This document shows positions 34,908 to 42,857 of a stretch of DNA of 64,000 bases, one piece after another. The translations under genes and the position numbers were made by a program. This DNA comes from Glaciihabitans sp. dw_435 (GTDB taxonomy: Bacteria > Actinomycetota > Actinomycetes > Actinomycetales > Microbacteriaceae): contig NZ_JAAVUZ010000004.1 of NCBI RefSeq assembly GCF_018449675.1, positions 186,001 to 250,000 on the forward strand, written 5' to 3'. The notes beneath the pieces were generated by a model, which saw only the letters and a program-made list of their open reading frames with translations, was not told the origin of the DNA and ran no database searches. Position 1 is the stretch's first letter. The number at the start of each line of letters is the position of its first letter.

Positions 34908-35942
34908 ATGACACAGGAACTCGAGCTGGGTCTCGACACATTTGGCGACGTGACAGCGGGTGCCGACGGCGTGAGCCTGCCCTACGCCCAGGTAATCCGT
35001 AACCTGGTCGACGAAGCGGTGCTGGCGGACGAGGTCGGAGTCGACTTCATCGGCGTCGGTGAGCATCATCGCGACGACTTTGCCGTGTCGGCGCCCGAGG
35101 TTGTTCTCGCCGCCATTGCCGCGCGCACGTCGCGGATTCGCCTTGGCTCCGCGGTCACCGTGTTGAGCTCCGACGACCCGATTCGCGTGTTCCAGCGCTT
35201 CGCGACAGTCGATGCGGTGTCGAACGGGCGCGCCGAGGTCATCCTCGGCCGTGGCTCCTTCACCGAATCGTTCCCTCTCTTTGGGTTCGACCTCGCCCAG
35301 TACGAGGAACTCTTCGAAGAGAAGCTCGATCTCTTTTCCGAGGTGCTGAAGGAGGGGCCCATCACGTGGGCCGGGACCACCCGTGCCGCCCTGACGAACC
35401 AGCAGGTGTACCCCAAGACGGAGTCCGGCGCGCTCAAGGCCTGGATCGGCGTGGGTGGAAGCCCCGAGTCTGTGGTGCGTGCCGCGCGCTACGGACTGCC
35501 GATGATGCTCGCCATCATCGGGGGAGACCCGTCGCGATTTGCGCCGTACGTCGACCTCTACCACCGTGCGCTCGCTCAGTTCGAGATGCCGACGCGGCCG
35601 ATCGGTGTCCACTCGCCCGGTTACATCGCCGACACGGACGAGCAGGCTCGCGAAGAACTCTGGCCCCACTTCAAGGCGAACCGTGACCGTATTGGCGCGG
35701 AGCGTGGCTGGAGCCCCATGCAGCGTGGTGAGTTCGATCAGGAAGCCGACTTCGGATCTCTGTACGTCGGATCGCCCGAGACGGTCGCGCGCAAGATCGC
35801 CGCTACCGCGAAGACCCTCGGGCTCGACCGCTTCGATCTCAAGTACAGCGCAGGACCCCTCGCCCACGAGAAGTCGATGCACAGCATCGAGTTGTACGGC
35901 ACGAAGGTGATCCCGATGGTCAGGGACATTCTGGCCTCCTAG
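34908..35942 (+). CDS. LLM-class (luciferase-like) flavin-dependent oxidoreductase
   Basis: TIM-barrel flavoprotein of 344 aa of the bacterial luciferase-like family. Visible landmarks are GVDFIGVGEHHRDDFAVSAP near the first strands, TSRIRLGSAVTVLSSDDPIRVFQRFATVDAVSNGRAEVILGRG (pattern RIRLGSAVTVLS and GRAEVILGRGS) and IGVGGSPESVVRAARYGLPM in the C-terminal half. Such enzymes use FMNH2 or F420; substrate unknown. Taggag precedes the ATG. Single gene with its own terminator. Confidence 0.88.
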   Translation: MTQELELGLDTFGDVTAGADGVSLPYAQVIRNLVDEAVLADEVGVDFIGVGEHHRDDFAVSAPEVVLAAIAARTSRIRLGSAVTVLSSDDPIRVFQRFATVDAVSNGRAEVILGRGSFTESFPLFGFDLAQYEELFEEKLDLFSEVLKEGPITWAGTTRAALTNQQVYPKTESGALKAWIGVGGSPESVVRAARYGLPMMLAIIGGDPSRFAPYVDLYHRALAQFEMPTRPIGVHSPGYIADTDEQAREELWPHFKANRDRIGAERGWSPMQRGEFDQEADFGSLYVGSPETVARKIAATAKTLGLDRFDLKYSAGPLAHEKSMHSIELYGTKVIPMVRDILAS

Positions 35943-35961
35943 CCGCAGCAGAGACACAGAC

Positions 35962-35994
35962 ACCCCCGGATGCGCCCTGCATCCGGGGGTTTTT
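35962..35994 (+). terminator. Rho-independent terminator of the LLM gene
   Basis: Perfect 12-bp stem acccccggatgc/gcatccgggggt, 5-nt loop, then a T-run. It insulates the following pst promoter. Confidence 0.9.
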
Positions 35995-36030
35995 GCGTAC
36001 CCGCGAGAGCGCTCGCCAGCATTTCCGTTG

Positions 36031-36081
36031 AGCTACCTACTGGACACCTGCAAGACACCTTTCGGACGCCGGCTGGACTCC
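36031..36081 (+). promoter_or_regulatory. Candidate PHO box: direct repeats with exact 11-bp period before pstC
   Basis: Four 7-mers stand exactly 11 bp apart: ggacacc (36042), agacacc (36053), ggacgcc (36064) and ggactcc (36075). A weaker fifth unit, agctacc, is in phase at 36031. PhoB/PhoP-type response regulators bind direct repeats of 11 bp, and this array ends 53 bp before the pstC start. Phosphate-starvation control is the natural reading. Confidence 0.78.
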
Positions 36082-36134
36082 GCGCGCTGTCACTCTAAGC
36101 CGTTCCCCAGATCCGCCCTGCCGAAAAGGACGCC

Positions 36135-37112
36135 GTGACGCTCGACACCCCGCGCAAGCTTTCCCTGCTCCGCGACCCCGTCGACCTTCTTTTTCGGGGG
36201 GTCGCCCGCACCGCCGGCATCACGGTTCTCGCCATCATGTCGCTGGTGGGACTGTTCCTCGCCTACCGCGCCACACAGGCACTGCAGGTGGCCGGCTGGA
36301 GCTTCTTCACCGAACAGTCGTGGGAGCCCGACGCTGGCAAATTCGGCATCGCGGCTGTGCTTGTGGGCACCATCCTCATTGCGCTTGTCGCCATCGTCAT
36401 CGCGGTGCCGCTCGCCACCGGCACTGCCCTCTACATCACGGACTACGCACCGCGTCGCATCAAGCAGACGCTGATCGGTCTCGTCGACCTCATGGCGGCC
36501 ATCCCCAGTGTCGTGTATGGCCTCTGGGGCTTCTTCTTCCTGCAGGGCAACATCACTGACATTTCGCGGTGGATCTCCCACACGTTCGGCTGGATCCCGA
36601 TCTTCGCGGTGGACGGAGCGGATCCCAACGACCCGCTCGCCAGCTCCACCGTCTATACCTCGTCCACGTTCATCGCCGGCATCGTTGTCGCGTTGATGAT
36701 CGCCCCCATCATCACCTCCATCATGCGCGAAGTGTTTTCGCAGGCACCGGTGGGGGAGCGCGAGGGCGCGCTTGCCCTGGGATCGACCAAATGGGGGATG
36801 ATCCGCTCGGTGGTCATCCCGTTCGGCCTCGGTGGCATGATCGGTGGCACCATGCTCGGTCTCGGCCGCGCGCTCGGCGAGACCATCGCCGTGTACATGA
36901 TCATCTCGCCCGTGTTCGTCATTCAGCCGCACATCCTGCAGGCGGGGGCCAGCTCGGTGTCGTCGCTCATCGCCCTCAAGTACGGCGAGGCCACCGAATT
37001 CGGAACCTCGGCTCTGATGGCGGCGGGACTCGCGCTGTTCATCATGACGCTGATCATCAACTTCGCAGCGTCGGCCATTGTCGCCCGCTCGCGGTCGGGA
37101 GCTAGCAGCTGA
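36135..37112 (+). CDS. pstC: Phosphate ABC transporter permease PstC
   Basis: Inner-membrane subunit of the high-affinity phosphate importer (325 aa, six to seven helices). After a hydrophilic lead and helix 1 comes the Pst-type FGIAAVLVGTILIALVAIVIAVPLATGTALYI (pattern GTILIALVAIVIAVPLATG). The cytoplasmic loop is EREGALALGSTKWGMIRSVVIP and ALGETIAVYM is characteristic of PstC. The GTG start follows aaaagga. The stop overlaps the pstA ATG (TGATG). Confidence 0.94.
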   Translation: MTLDTPRKLSLLRDPVDLLFRGVARTAGITVLAIMSLVGLFLAYRATQALQVAGWSFFTEQSWEPDAGKFGIAAVLVGTILIALVAIVIAVPLATGTALYITDYAPRRIKQTLIGLVDLMAAIPSVVYGLWGFFFLQGNITDISRWISHTFGWIPIFAVDGADPNDPLASSTVYTSSTFIAGIVVALMIAPIITSIMREVFSQAPVGEREGALALGSTKWGMIRSVVIPFGLGGMIGGTMLGLGRALGETIAVYMIISPVFVIQPHILQAGASSVSSLIALKYGEATEFGTSALMAAGLALFIMTLIINFAASAIVARSRSGASS

Positions 37113-38473
37113 TGAGTTCGACCATCGATGTACGCGCGATTCATGAGCGTCTGGATGCCGCGACGGGTGAGACATCCATCGTCCAGGCTGTTCCGGCGGG
37201 CACCACGCTGCCGCGCAACGTGCTGTCCGAATTGCCGCCCGAGTTGGTGACGGAGCAGCAGCCGCGACGGACATCCGCCCTGCGCATCAGTGACCTGCTC
37301 TCGGCGATCGGCGCCGCCATCGCCTCCCTCGCGGCCACCACCTTCCTCGTGACCCAGCTGGCACCCATTCAGGGACCGGTGGCGTTCGGCGTCATCGCCT
37401 ACATCCTGTTCGTGGTGTTCTACAGCATCCTCGTCGCCGCGGACGAGACGGGACCCGTCGTTCGGGACCGCATCGTGCTGGTCATCGTGCACTCGCTGGC
37501 GTTCACCATCTTCATCACGCTTGTCTTCGTCGTGCTGTTCAGCCTGATCCGGGGCGCCCAGGCACTGCCGCACCTCAACTTCTATACGCAGGACATGTCG
37601 CTCGCGGGGCCCCTTGACCCGCTGTCTGACGGTGGAGTGCTGCACGCGATCGTGGGAACGCTCATCCAGATCGCGATCGCCCTCGCGATCACGATTCCCC
37701 TGGGGCTGACGACCGCGGTCTTCCTCAACGAGGTGCCCGGACCATTCGCCAGGTTCGTGCGCACCATCGTCGAGGCGATGACCGCGTTGCCGTCGATCGT
37801 GGCCGGACTGTTCATCTACGCGTCCCTGATCCTGCTCCTCGGCTTTGAGAAGTCGGGATTCGCCGCCTCTCTCGCCATCAGCGTCATGATGCTGCCCATC
37901 ATGATCCGGTCGGCAGACGTGGTGCTGCGTCTCGTGCCGAGCACCCTCAAGGAAGCCTCGACCGGCCTCGGTGCCGGCCAGTGGGCGACCGTGTGGCGGG
38001 TCGTGTTGCCGACCTCGCGTTCCGGTCTCGTCACCGCGATCATCCTCGCAACGGCGCGTGGCATCGGCGAGACATCGCCCGTGCTCCTGACCTCGGGCTT
38101 CACCGCATCCCTCAACGTCGACCCCCTGCACGGACCGATGGTCTCGCTGCCGCTGGCCATCTTCCAGTTCGTGAAGTCGCCAGAGCCGACCATGATCGCG
38201 CGCGGGTTCGGCACCGCCGCGGTGCTGATGCTCGTTGTGCTCCTCCTCTTCGTGATCGCGCGCCTCATCGGCGGCCAGACGATCGCAAAGAAGGAACGCG
38301 CCCGCCAGCAGCGCATTGAACTCGCGGCGGACCTTCGCGCCCGCGCCCACGGACTCGCCACTCTTCCCGCCCGCACCGCCCGGCTTGCGCGCCGCCTGAC
38401 CACCCGGTCCGGCTCGGCGCATGCCGCCCGCAAATCCGACTCCACCCCGACGAACAAGGACGACACAGTATGA
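37112..38473 (+). CDS. pstA: Phosphate ABC transporter permease PstA, extended at both ends
   Basis: Partner permease of 453 aa, long for PstA (usually ~300). A ~55-residue hydrophilic N-terminus and two extra helices precede the core, and a basic C-terminal tail of ~70 residues (AKKERARQQRIELAADLRAR onward) follows it. The core carries GLTTAVFLNEVPG, ALPSIVAGLFIYASLILL, the EAA-like loop LKEASTGLGAGQWATVWRVV and ARGIGETSPVLLTSG. Stop and next start overlap (ATGA). The tails suggest extra cytoplasmic contacts. Confidence 0.92.
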   Translation: MSSTIDVRAIHERLDAATGETSIVQAVPAGTTLPRNVLSELPPELVTEQQPRRTSALRISDLLSAIGAAIASLAATTFLVTQLAPIQGPVAFGVIAYILFVVFYSILVAADETGPVVRDRIVLVIVHSLAFTIFITLVFVVLFSLIRGAQALPHLNFYTQDMSLAGPLDPLSDGGVLHAIVGTLIQIAIALAITIPLGLTTAVFLNEVPGPFARFVRTIVEAMTALPSIVAGLFIYASLILLLGFEKSGFAASLAISVMMLPIMIRSADVVLRLVPSTLKEASTGLGAGQWATVWRVVLPTSRSGLVTAIILATARGIGETSPVLLTSGFTASLNVDPLHGPMVSLPLAIFQFVKSPEPTMIARGFGTAAVLMLVVLLLFVIARLIGGQTIAKKERARQQRIELAADLRARAHGLATLPARTARLARRLTTRSGSAHAARKSDSTPTNKDDTV

Positions 38474-40170
38474 CCCGTGCACGCCGCCGCCTCCTTCCGG
38501 CGATACTTGCGCTCGCCATCACCGCTCTGGTGATTGTGCCGACAACGTCGGCCGCAGCTGTCGACTACGTCCCCATCAGCGGAGCCGGGTCATCCTGGAG
38601 CTCCAACGCCATCGATCAGTGGCGTCGCAACGTGCAGCAGTACGGCATGCGGATCAACTACGCGAACACCGGCTCATCGGACGGACGCAACCAGTACAAG
38701 GCCGGAACCGTCGACTTCGCCGTGTCGGAGATCCCGTACGGCATCAAGGACGGCGGTGTCGTTGATACCCCGCCGAGCCGCGCGTACTCGTACATCCCGA
38801 TCGTCGCCGGTGGTACTGCCTTCATGTACAACCTGCAGGCAGGCGGAAAGCAGATCACCAACCTCCGCCTGTCGGGTTCGGTCATCACCAAGATCTTCAC
38901 CGCGAAGATCACGAGCTGGGATGACCCGGCGATCGCCGCCGACAACCCCGGACTTGCCCTCCCGAAGCGCAAGATCGTCCCGATCGTGCGCTCCGACGGC
39001 TCCGGCTCGACGGCACAGTTCACCACGTGGATGAGCAAGCAGTACCAGGCGGACTGGGACGCGTACTGCGTTCGCGCCGGTCGCTCCGCCCCCTGCGGCG
39101 TGACCTCGAACTATCCGACAATTCCCGGCACGGGCTTCATCGCCCAGCCCAACTCGCAGGGCGTCTCCGGCTACGTGGCCCAGAAGGCAAACATCGGAAC
39201 CATCACCTACGTCGAGTACTCCTACGCGCTGAAGACCGGCTACCCGGTCGCCAAGGTTCTCAACTCGGCCGGCTACTACGTCGAGCCGACCGCGTCGAAC
39301 GTCGCCGTCGGACTCCTGGGCGCGAAGATCAACACCACGGCAACCTCCAGCAGCTACCTCACGCAAATCCTGGACGGCGTCTACGCCAACCCAGATAAGC
39401 GCACCTACCCGCTGTCGTCCTACTCCTACATGATCATCCCGACGTCGACGCAGAACAACTTCACCGAAGACAAGGGCAAGACCCTCGGCGCCTTCGCCTC
39501 ATATTTCCTGTGCGAGGGTCAGCAGCAGGCAGAGGTGCTCGGATACTCACCGCTCCCCATCAACCTGGTCAAGGCGGGTCTTGAGCAGATCGCCAAGATC
39601 CCCGGTGTCGGCACGTCGACGGTGAACATTGCCAAGTGCAACAACCCCACCTTCTCCAAGGACGGAACGAACACCCTCGCTGCGAAGGCACCGCAGCCGT
39701 CCGAGTGTGACAAAAAGGGCGCAACGCAGTGCACGGATGGCACGGGCGGCAGCAAGACGGACACCCCGGTCACCACCCCCGCCGTCACCCCCGGCACCTC
39801 GACCGGCGGCACCACCACAGGAGGAACGACGACCGGCGGCACGACCACGACGGGCGGAGCCACGGCCAGTGACGGGTCTTCTGCGGTCAACCCCGGCACC
39901 CCCGATGCGGCCACCGGCGGTACCTCCACCGGAACTGTCGGCACGGCCACCGGTGGAACGACGACGGGCCTCACCGCCGGCCCCGTGTCCTGTGAGGCCG
40001 ACACGGGAGTCTGCGCCAATGTCGTGGCCCTTCCCGTTGAGGTTGCTGCCACCAGCAGCTGGGGCGTTCCCCAGTCCCTCATGACCGGCGCCGTCGTTCT
40101 GCTGATCGGACTCGTCGTCGTGCCGCCCCTCATCGCCCAGCTCACCTCACGCCGTAGGAGGCGCGGATGA
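38470..40170 (+). CDS. pstS: Phosphate-binding protein PstS, membrane-anchored by a C-terminal helix
   Basis: Substrate-binding protein of 566 aa. A Sec signal peptide ending near TTSAAA replaces the usual lipobox. The PstS domain (residues ~35-400) has YANTGSSDG, AGTVDFAVSEIPY and the phosphate-loop motif IVRSDGSGSTAQFT. A low-complexity Thr/Gly stalk (~residues 420-510) leads to a C-terminal helix (TGAVVLLIGLVVVPPLIAQL) and RRRRRG. So the binder is held by a helix rather than lipid. Both ends overlap neighbours by ATGA. Confidence 0.9.
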   Translation: MTRARRRLLPAILALAITALVIVPTTSAAAVDYVPISGAGSSWSSNAIDQWRRNVQQYGMRINYANTGSSDGRNQYKAGTVDFAVSEIPYGIKDGGVVDTPPSRAYSYIPIVAGGTAFMYNLQAGGKQITNLRLSGSVITKIFTAKITSWDDPAIAADNPGLALPKRKIVPIVRSDGSGSTAQFTTWMSKQYQADWDAYCVRAGRSAPCGVTSNYPTIPGTGFIAQPNSQGVSGYVAQKANIGTITYVEYSYALKTGYPVAKVLNSAGYYVEPTASNVAVGLLGAKINTTATSSSYLTQILDGVYANPDKRTYPLSSYSYMIIPTSTQNNFTEDKGKTLGAFASYFLCEGQQQAEVLGYSPLPINLVKAGLEQIAKIPGVGTSTVNIAKCNNPTFSKDGTNTLAAKAPQPSECDKKGATQCTDGTGGSKTDTPVTTPAVTPGTSTGGTTTGGTTTGGTTTTGGATASDGSSAVNPGTPDAATGGTSTGTVGTATGGTTTGLTAGPVSCEADTGVCANVVALPVEVAATSSWGVPQSLMTGAVVLLIGLVVVPPLIAQLTSRRRRRG

Positions 40171-42686
40171 ACCACCGTTCCCTTATCCGACTCGGTAACG
40201 TCGCGGCGGTCTTCGGACTGGTCGTGACCACCGTGTCGGCAACGCTCCTCGTGACCACTCCGGTTGAGGCGGCGGATGACACGAGCTCAAGCGTCTCCGT
40301 CGCGTGGGCGGCAACCCACACCGACACCACCGACCCGAACTATGACGCCTTCAAAGACCTCACGGTGTCGGTCAGCCAGACCAAGAACCTCGTGAACCAG
40401 GGTGTCACCGTCTCCTGGACCGGGGCAAAGACGACGTCTCCCGGGGAGTACGCGACCGACTACCTGCAGATCATGCAGTGCTGGGGCGACGCTGCCGACG
40501 GCCCGACGCAACAGCAGTGCCAGTGGGGCGCGCCGAGCAACACCGTCGGAAACCTCATGGGCATCGGCGCCGCGGGGCGCGACCTGAACAACGGCGAGGA
40601 CGCCAAACAGAACTACTCGCCCGACCTGCTCCTTCCGGCCCCGGACACCAACCCGAACCTCAAGGCTTACTCGTACCCATTCACCTCGGTGAAGGGAGTG
40701 TCGACCTTCGACATGAGCCAGTTCTTCACCTCCGCAACAACCAACGAGATCAGTGCCGCCCGCACGGGATCCGACGGCACGGGCGAAGTCGTTGTCGAGA
40801 CGCAGACGGCGCTCGAAGCGCCGCAGCTCGGCTGCGGCGCCGTGATCACGGCAAACTCCGTCAGCACCGCGCGCTCCTGCTGGCTGGTCGTCGTTCCGCG
40901 TGGCGAGATCAGCACCGACGGCTCGAAGGCGAGTGACGCGCTCTCCGGTCGCATCAGCGGGTCTCCCTTCTCGCAGTCGAACTGGGCCCAGCGCATCGCC
41001 GTGAAGCTCGATTTCCAGCCCGTTTCGCAGTCCTGCCCGATCGGTAACGCCGAGCGCCGGGTTGTCGGGTCGGAACTCGTGGGCGACTCCATCACGTCCT
41101 GGCAGCCGGCGCTGTGCACCACGGGAACGACGTACGGGTACTCGCAGATTGGTGACGGAGAAGCCCGTCGACAGATCGTCAGCGGAATCGAGGGATCGGC
41201 CGCCCTCGGGTTTGTGTCCGAACCCCTCGATGACACGACGCGGGCGAAGGCAACCATCGAATACGCGCCGGTGACACAATCGGCGATCGTCGTGGCCTTC
41301 AACATCGATTACGCGCTCAACGCCGATTCCCCCAACGCGGGGAAAAACGGCACCCTCGTGAAGGACATCACTCTCAACGCGCGACTGGTGGCCAAGTTGC
41401 TGACCCAGTCCTATCGCGTTGATGTGCCCGGCCTTGCGGCCAAGAATCGCGTGGTCGCTGGCAACCCCATGGGCTTGACGGTCGACCCCGAATTCGTCGC
41501 GCTCAACCCCGAGTTCGCCGGTTTTGCCAGCCTCGCCGAGCCCGACGGATTGATCGTCGCCCTCGGAAGCAGCGACGCCGCGGCTCACGTCTGGGCCTGG
41601 TTGCGCTCCGACGCCGATGCGGCCTCCTTCCTCAGTGGCAAGGCGGACCCGTGGGACATGCAGATCAACCCGACGTACAAGGAGCTGTCGCTCGACACCG
41701 ACACCACGGTCGACAGTTTTCCCAAGGCCGACCTGAGCACTTACCGGGACTCGGCGAACGTGCCGGAGCCGGGATTTGGAACGCTCGACATGCGCCCGTA
41801 CACCAACGACTTCAACGAAGCGGCGTACCGGGCGCTCAAAGCAGACGCCGGGGTTAAGACGACCTGGGACGAAACCAAACTTCCGCCCGCGTTCGTATCC
41901 GCGGGCCCGCAGCTGCCGGGTCGTCACTTCATGCTGGCTCTGACGGACGCATCCGCGGCGGCGCGCTACGGGCTCTCGACCGCCAGGATCGTCAACTCGT
42001 CCGGTGAAGCGATCGCACCGACGGCCACCTCGATCACGGCGGGACTGTCAAATATGGTGGATTCCACCGTCAAGGGCGTCAAGGTCTACGACCCCACCGC
42101 CATCAAGGCGGGGTCCTACCCGCTGGGAATTCTCACGTACGCCGCCATCAACATGTGCGTGCCGGATGCCGCCACGCTCGCCGACTACGGCAAATTGCTC
42201 AAGTATGCGGTGGGTGCCGGACAGGTCAGCGGCGAGGCACAGGGTCAGCTTCCCCGCGGCTATGTGCCGCTCAGCCCGGCGTTCAAGGCGCAGACGGCCT
42301 CGGTCGTCAGCGACCTGAAGCGAGCCTTCGAACACAAGGGCATCTGCGAACTGCCGTCCACGCCAACTCCGACTCCGACGCCGACGCCCACTCCGACGAA
42401 GGAGCCCGTGGTGGTGGCTCCGCCGCAGACACCCATTGCGGACATTCCCCCGGTGGTCGACCCCGCCCCCGTCGTCTCATCGCCGCCCGTCGCGAGTCCC
42501 ACTCCGACACCCACGGCGACCGTCGTACCGGTGGTCCACCGCACGGTGGACACGCCGCTCCCCACCGGACGCCTCGGTCTCCTGGCTGCCCTCGGATTGG
42601 GAATCCCGACCATGATCGCCGGTCCGGTGTTCATCCGACGTGGCCGCAAACTGGCCCGTCTGAGTGACTTGCAGAAGCCGAAATAG
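40167..42686 (+). CDS. Large secreted substrate-binding-like protein with C-terminal membrane anchor
   Basis: Exported protein of 839 aa whose start overlaps pstS (ATGA). The signal peptide is MNHRSLIRLGNVAAVFG onward, cleaved near PVEAA. The body resembles a periplasmic-binding fold in places (GYSQIGDGEARRQIVSGIEG, AALGFVSEPLDD) but is about twice PstS length and not a clear family member. A TPTPTP/Pro-Val stalk (~residues 730-800) precedes helix LGLLAALGLGIPTMIAGPVF and basic RRGRK. It contains several Cys (CWGDAADGPTQQQC, LGCGA...SCW). A surface phosphate or organophosphate binder is inferred from the operon. Confidence 0.8.
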   Translation: MNHRSLIRLGNVAAVFGLVVTTVSATLLVTTPVEAADDTSSSVSVAWAATHTDTTDPNYDAFKDLTVSVSQTKNLVNQGVTVSWTGAKTTSPGEYATDYLQIMQCWGDAADGPTQQQCQWGAPSNTVGNLMGIGAAGRDLNNGEDAKQNYSPDLLLPAPDTNPNLKAYSYPFTSVKGVSTFDMSQFFTSATTNEISAARTGSDGTGEVVVETQTALEAPQLGCGAVITANSVSTARSCWLVVVPRGEISTDGSKASDALSGRISGSPFSQSNWAQRIAVKLDFQPVSQSCPIGNAERRVVGSELVGDSITSWQPALCTTGTTYGYSQIGDGEARRQIVSGIEGSAALGFVSEPLDDTTRAKATIEYAPVTQSAIVVAFNIDYALNADSPNAGKNGTLVKDITLNARLVAKLLTQSYRVDVPGLAAKNRVVAGNPMGLTVDPEFVALNPEFAGFASLAEPDGLIVALGSSDAAAHVWAWLRSDADAASFLSGKADPWDMQINPTYKELSLDTDTTVDSFPKADLSTYRDSANVPEPGFGTLDMRPYTNDFNEAAYRALKADAGVKTTWDETKLPPAFVSAGPQLPGRHFMLALTDASAAARYGLSTARIVNSSGEAIAPTATSITAGLSNMVDSTVKGVKVYDPTAIKAGSYPLGILTYAAINMCVPDAATLADYGKLLKYAVGAGQVSGEAQGQLPRGYVPLSPAFKAQTASVVSDLKRAFEHKGICELPSTPTPTPTPTPTPTKEPVVVAPPQTPIADIPPVVDPAPVVSSPPVASPTPTPTATVVPVVHRTVDTPLPTGRLGLLAALGLGIPTMIAGPVFIRRGRKLARLSDLQKPK

Positions 42687-42693
42687 GACATAT

Positions 42694-42723
42694 GCGCACC
42701 GGGGAATATCGACCCCGGTGCGC
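42694..42723 (+). terminator. Hairpin inside the pst locus
   Basis: An 11-bp perfect stem (gcgcaccgggg/ccccggtgcgc) with loop aatatcga begins 7 bp after the 839-aa gene. There is no T-run, so partial termination or mRNA processing is likely. Confidence 0.6.
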
Positions 42724-42731
42724 CGCTCGCC

Positions 42732-42749
42732 GTACGCCTGCTGTTCACC
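42732..42749 (+). promoter_or_regulatory. Possible second PHO box before the third binding protein
   Basis: GTACGCC (42732) and GTTCACC (42743) are exactly 11 bp apart; the second equals the actinobacterial PHO-box core GTTCACC. Together with the preceding hairpin they suggest an internal phosphate-regulated promoter about 110 bp before the 42858 gene. Confidence 0.45.
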
Positions 42750-42857
42750 ATTCATTGGGCGCCGGTTGGCCCAACCCTCATAGCTTTTCTCTCAGCTCGG
42801 ACTCAGGGGCGATCACAGCGCTTTGGGCGAGTCTCCAATCAGGAAGGAAACCCACTC

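Noticed and set aside
36923-38482. 519-codon minus-strand frame across pstC/pstA
   Set aside because: Composition is Arg/Asp/His-rich shadow; the plus-strand permeases are certain.
39780-39975. Low-complexity repeats in pstS
   Set aside because: In-frame Gly/Thr linker, not a mobile or regulatory repeat.
42360-42405. Short tandem repeats resembling a repeat array
   Set aside because: They encode a TPTPTP stalk in frame; no spacers or palindromic repeats, so not CRISPR.
42543-42570. Possible LPXTG sorting signal in the 839-aa protein
   Set aside because: The sequence is TPLPTGR, lacking the residue between Pro and Thr of LPXTG; the neighbouring sortase-fold protein also lacks catalytic residues.
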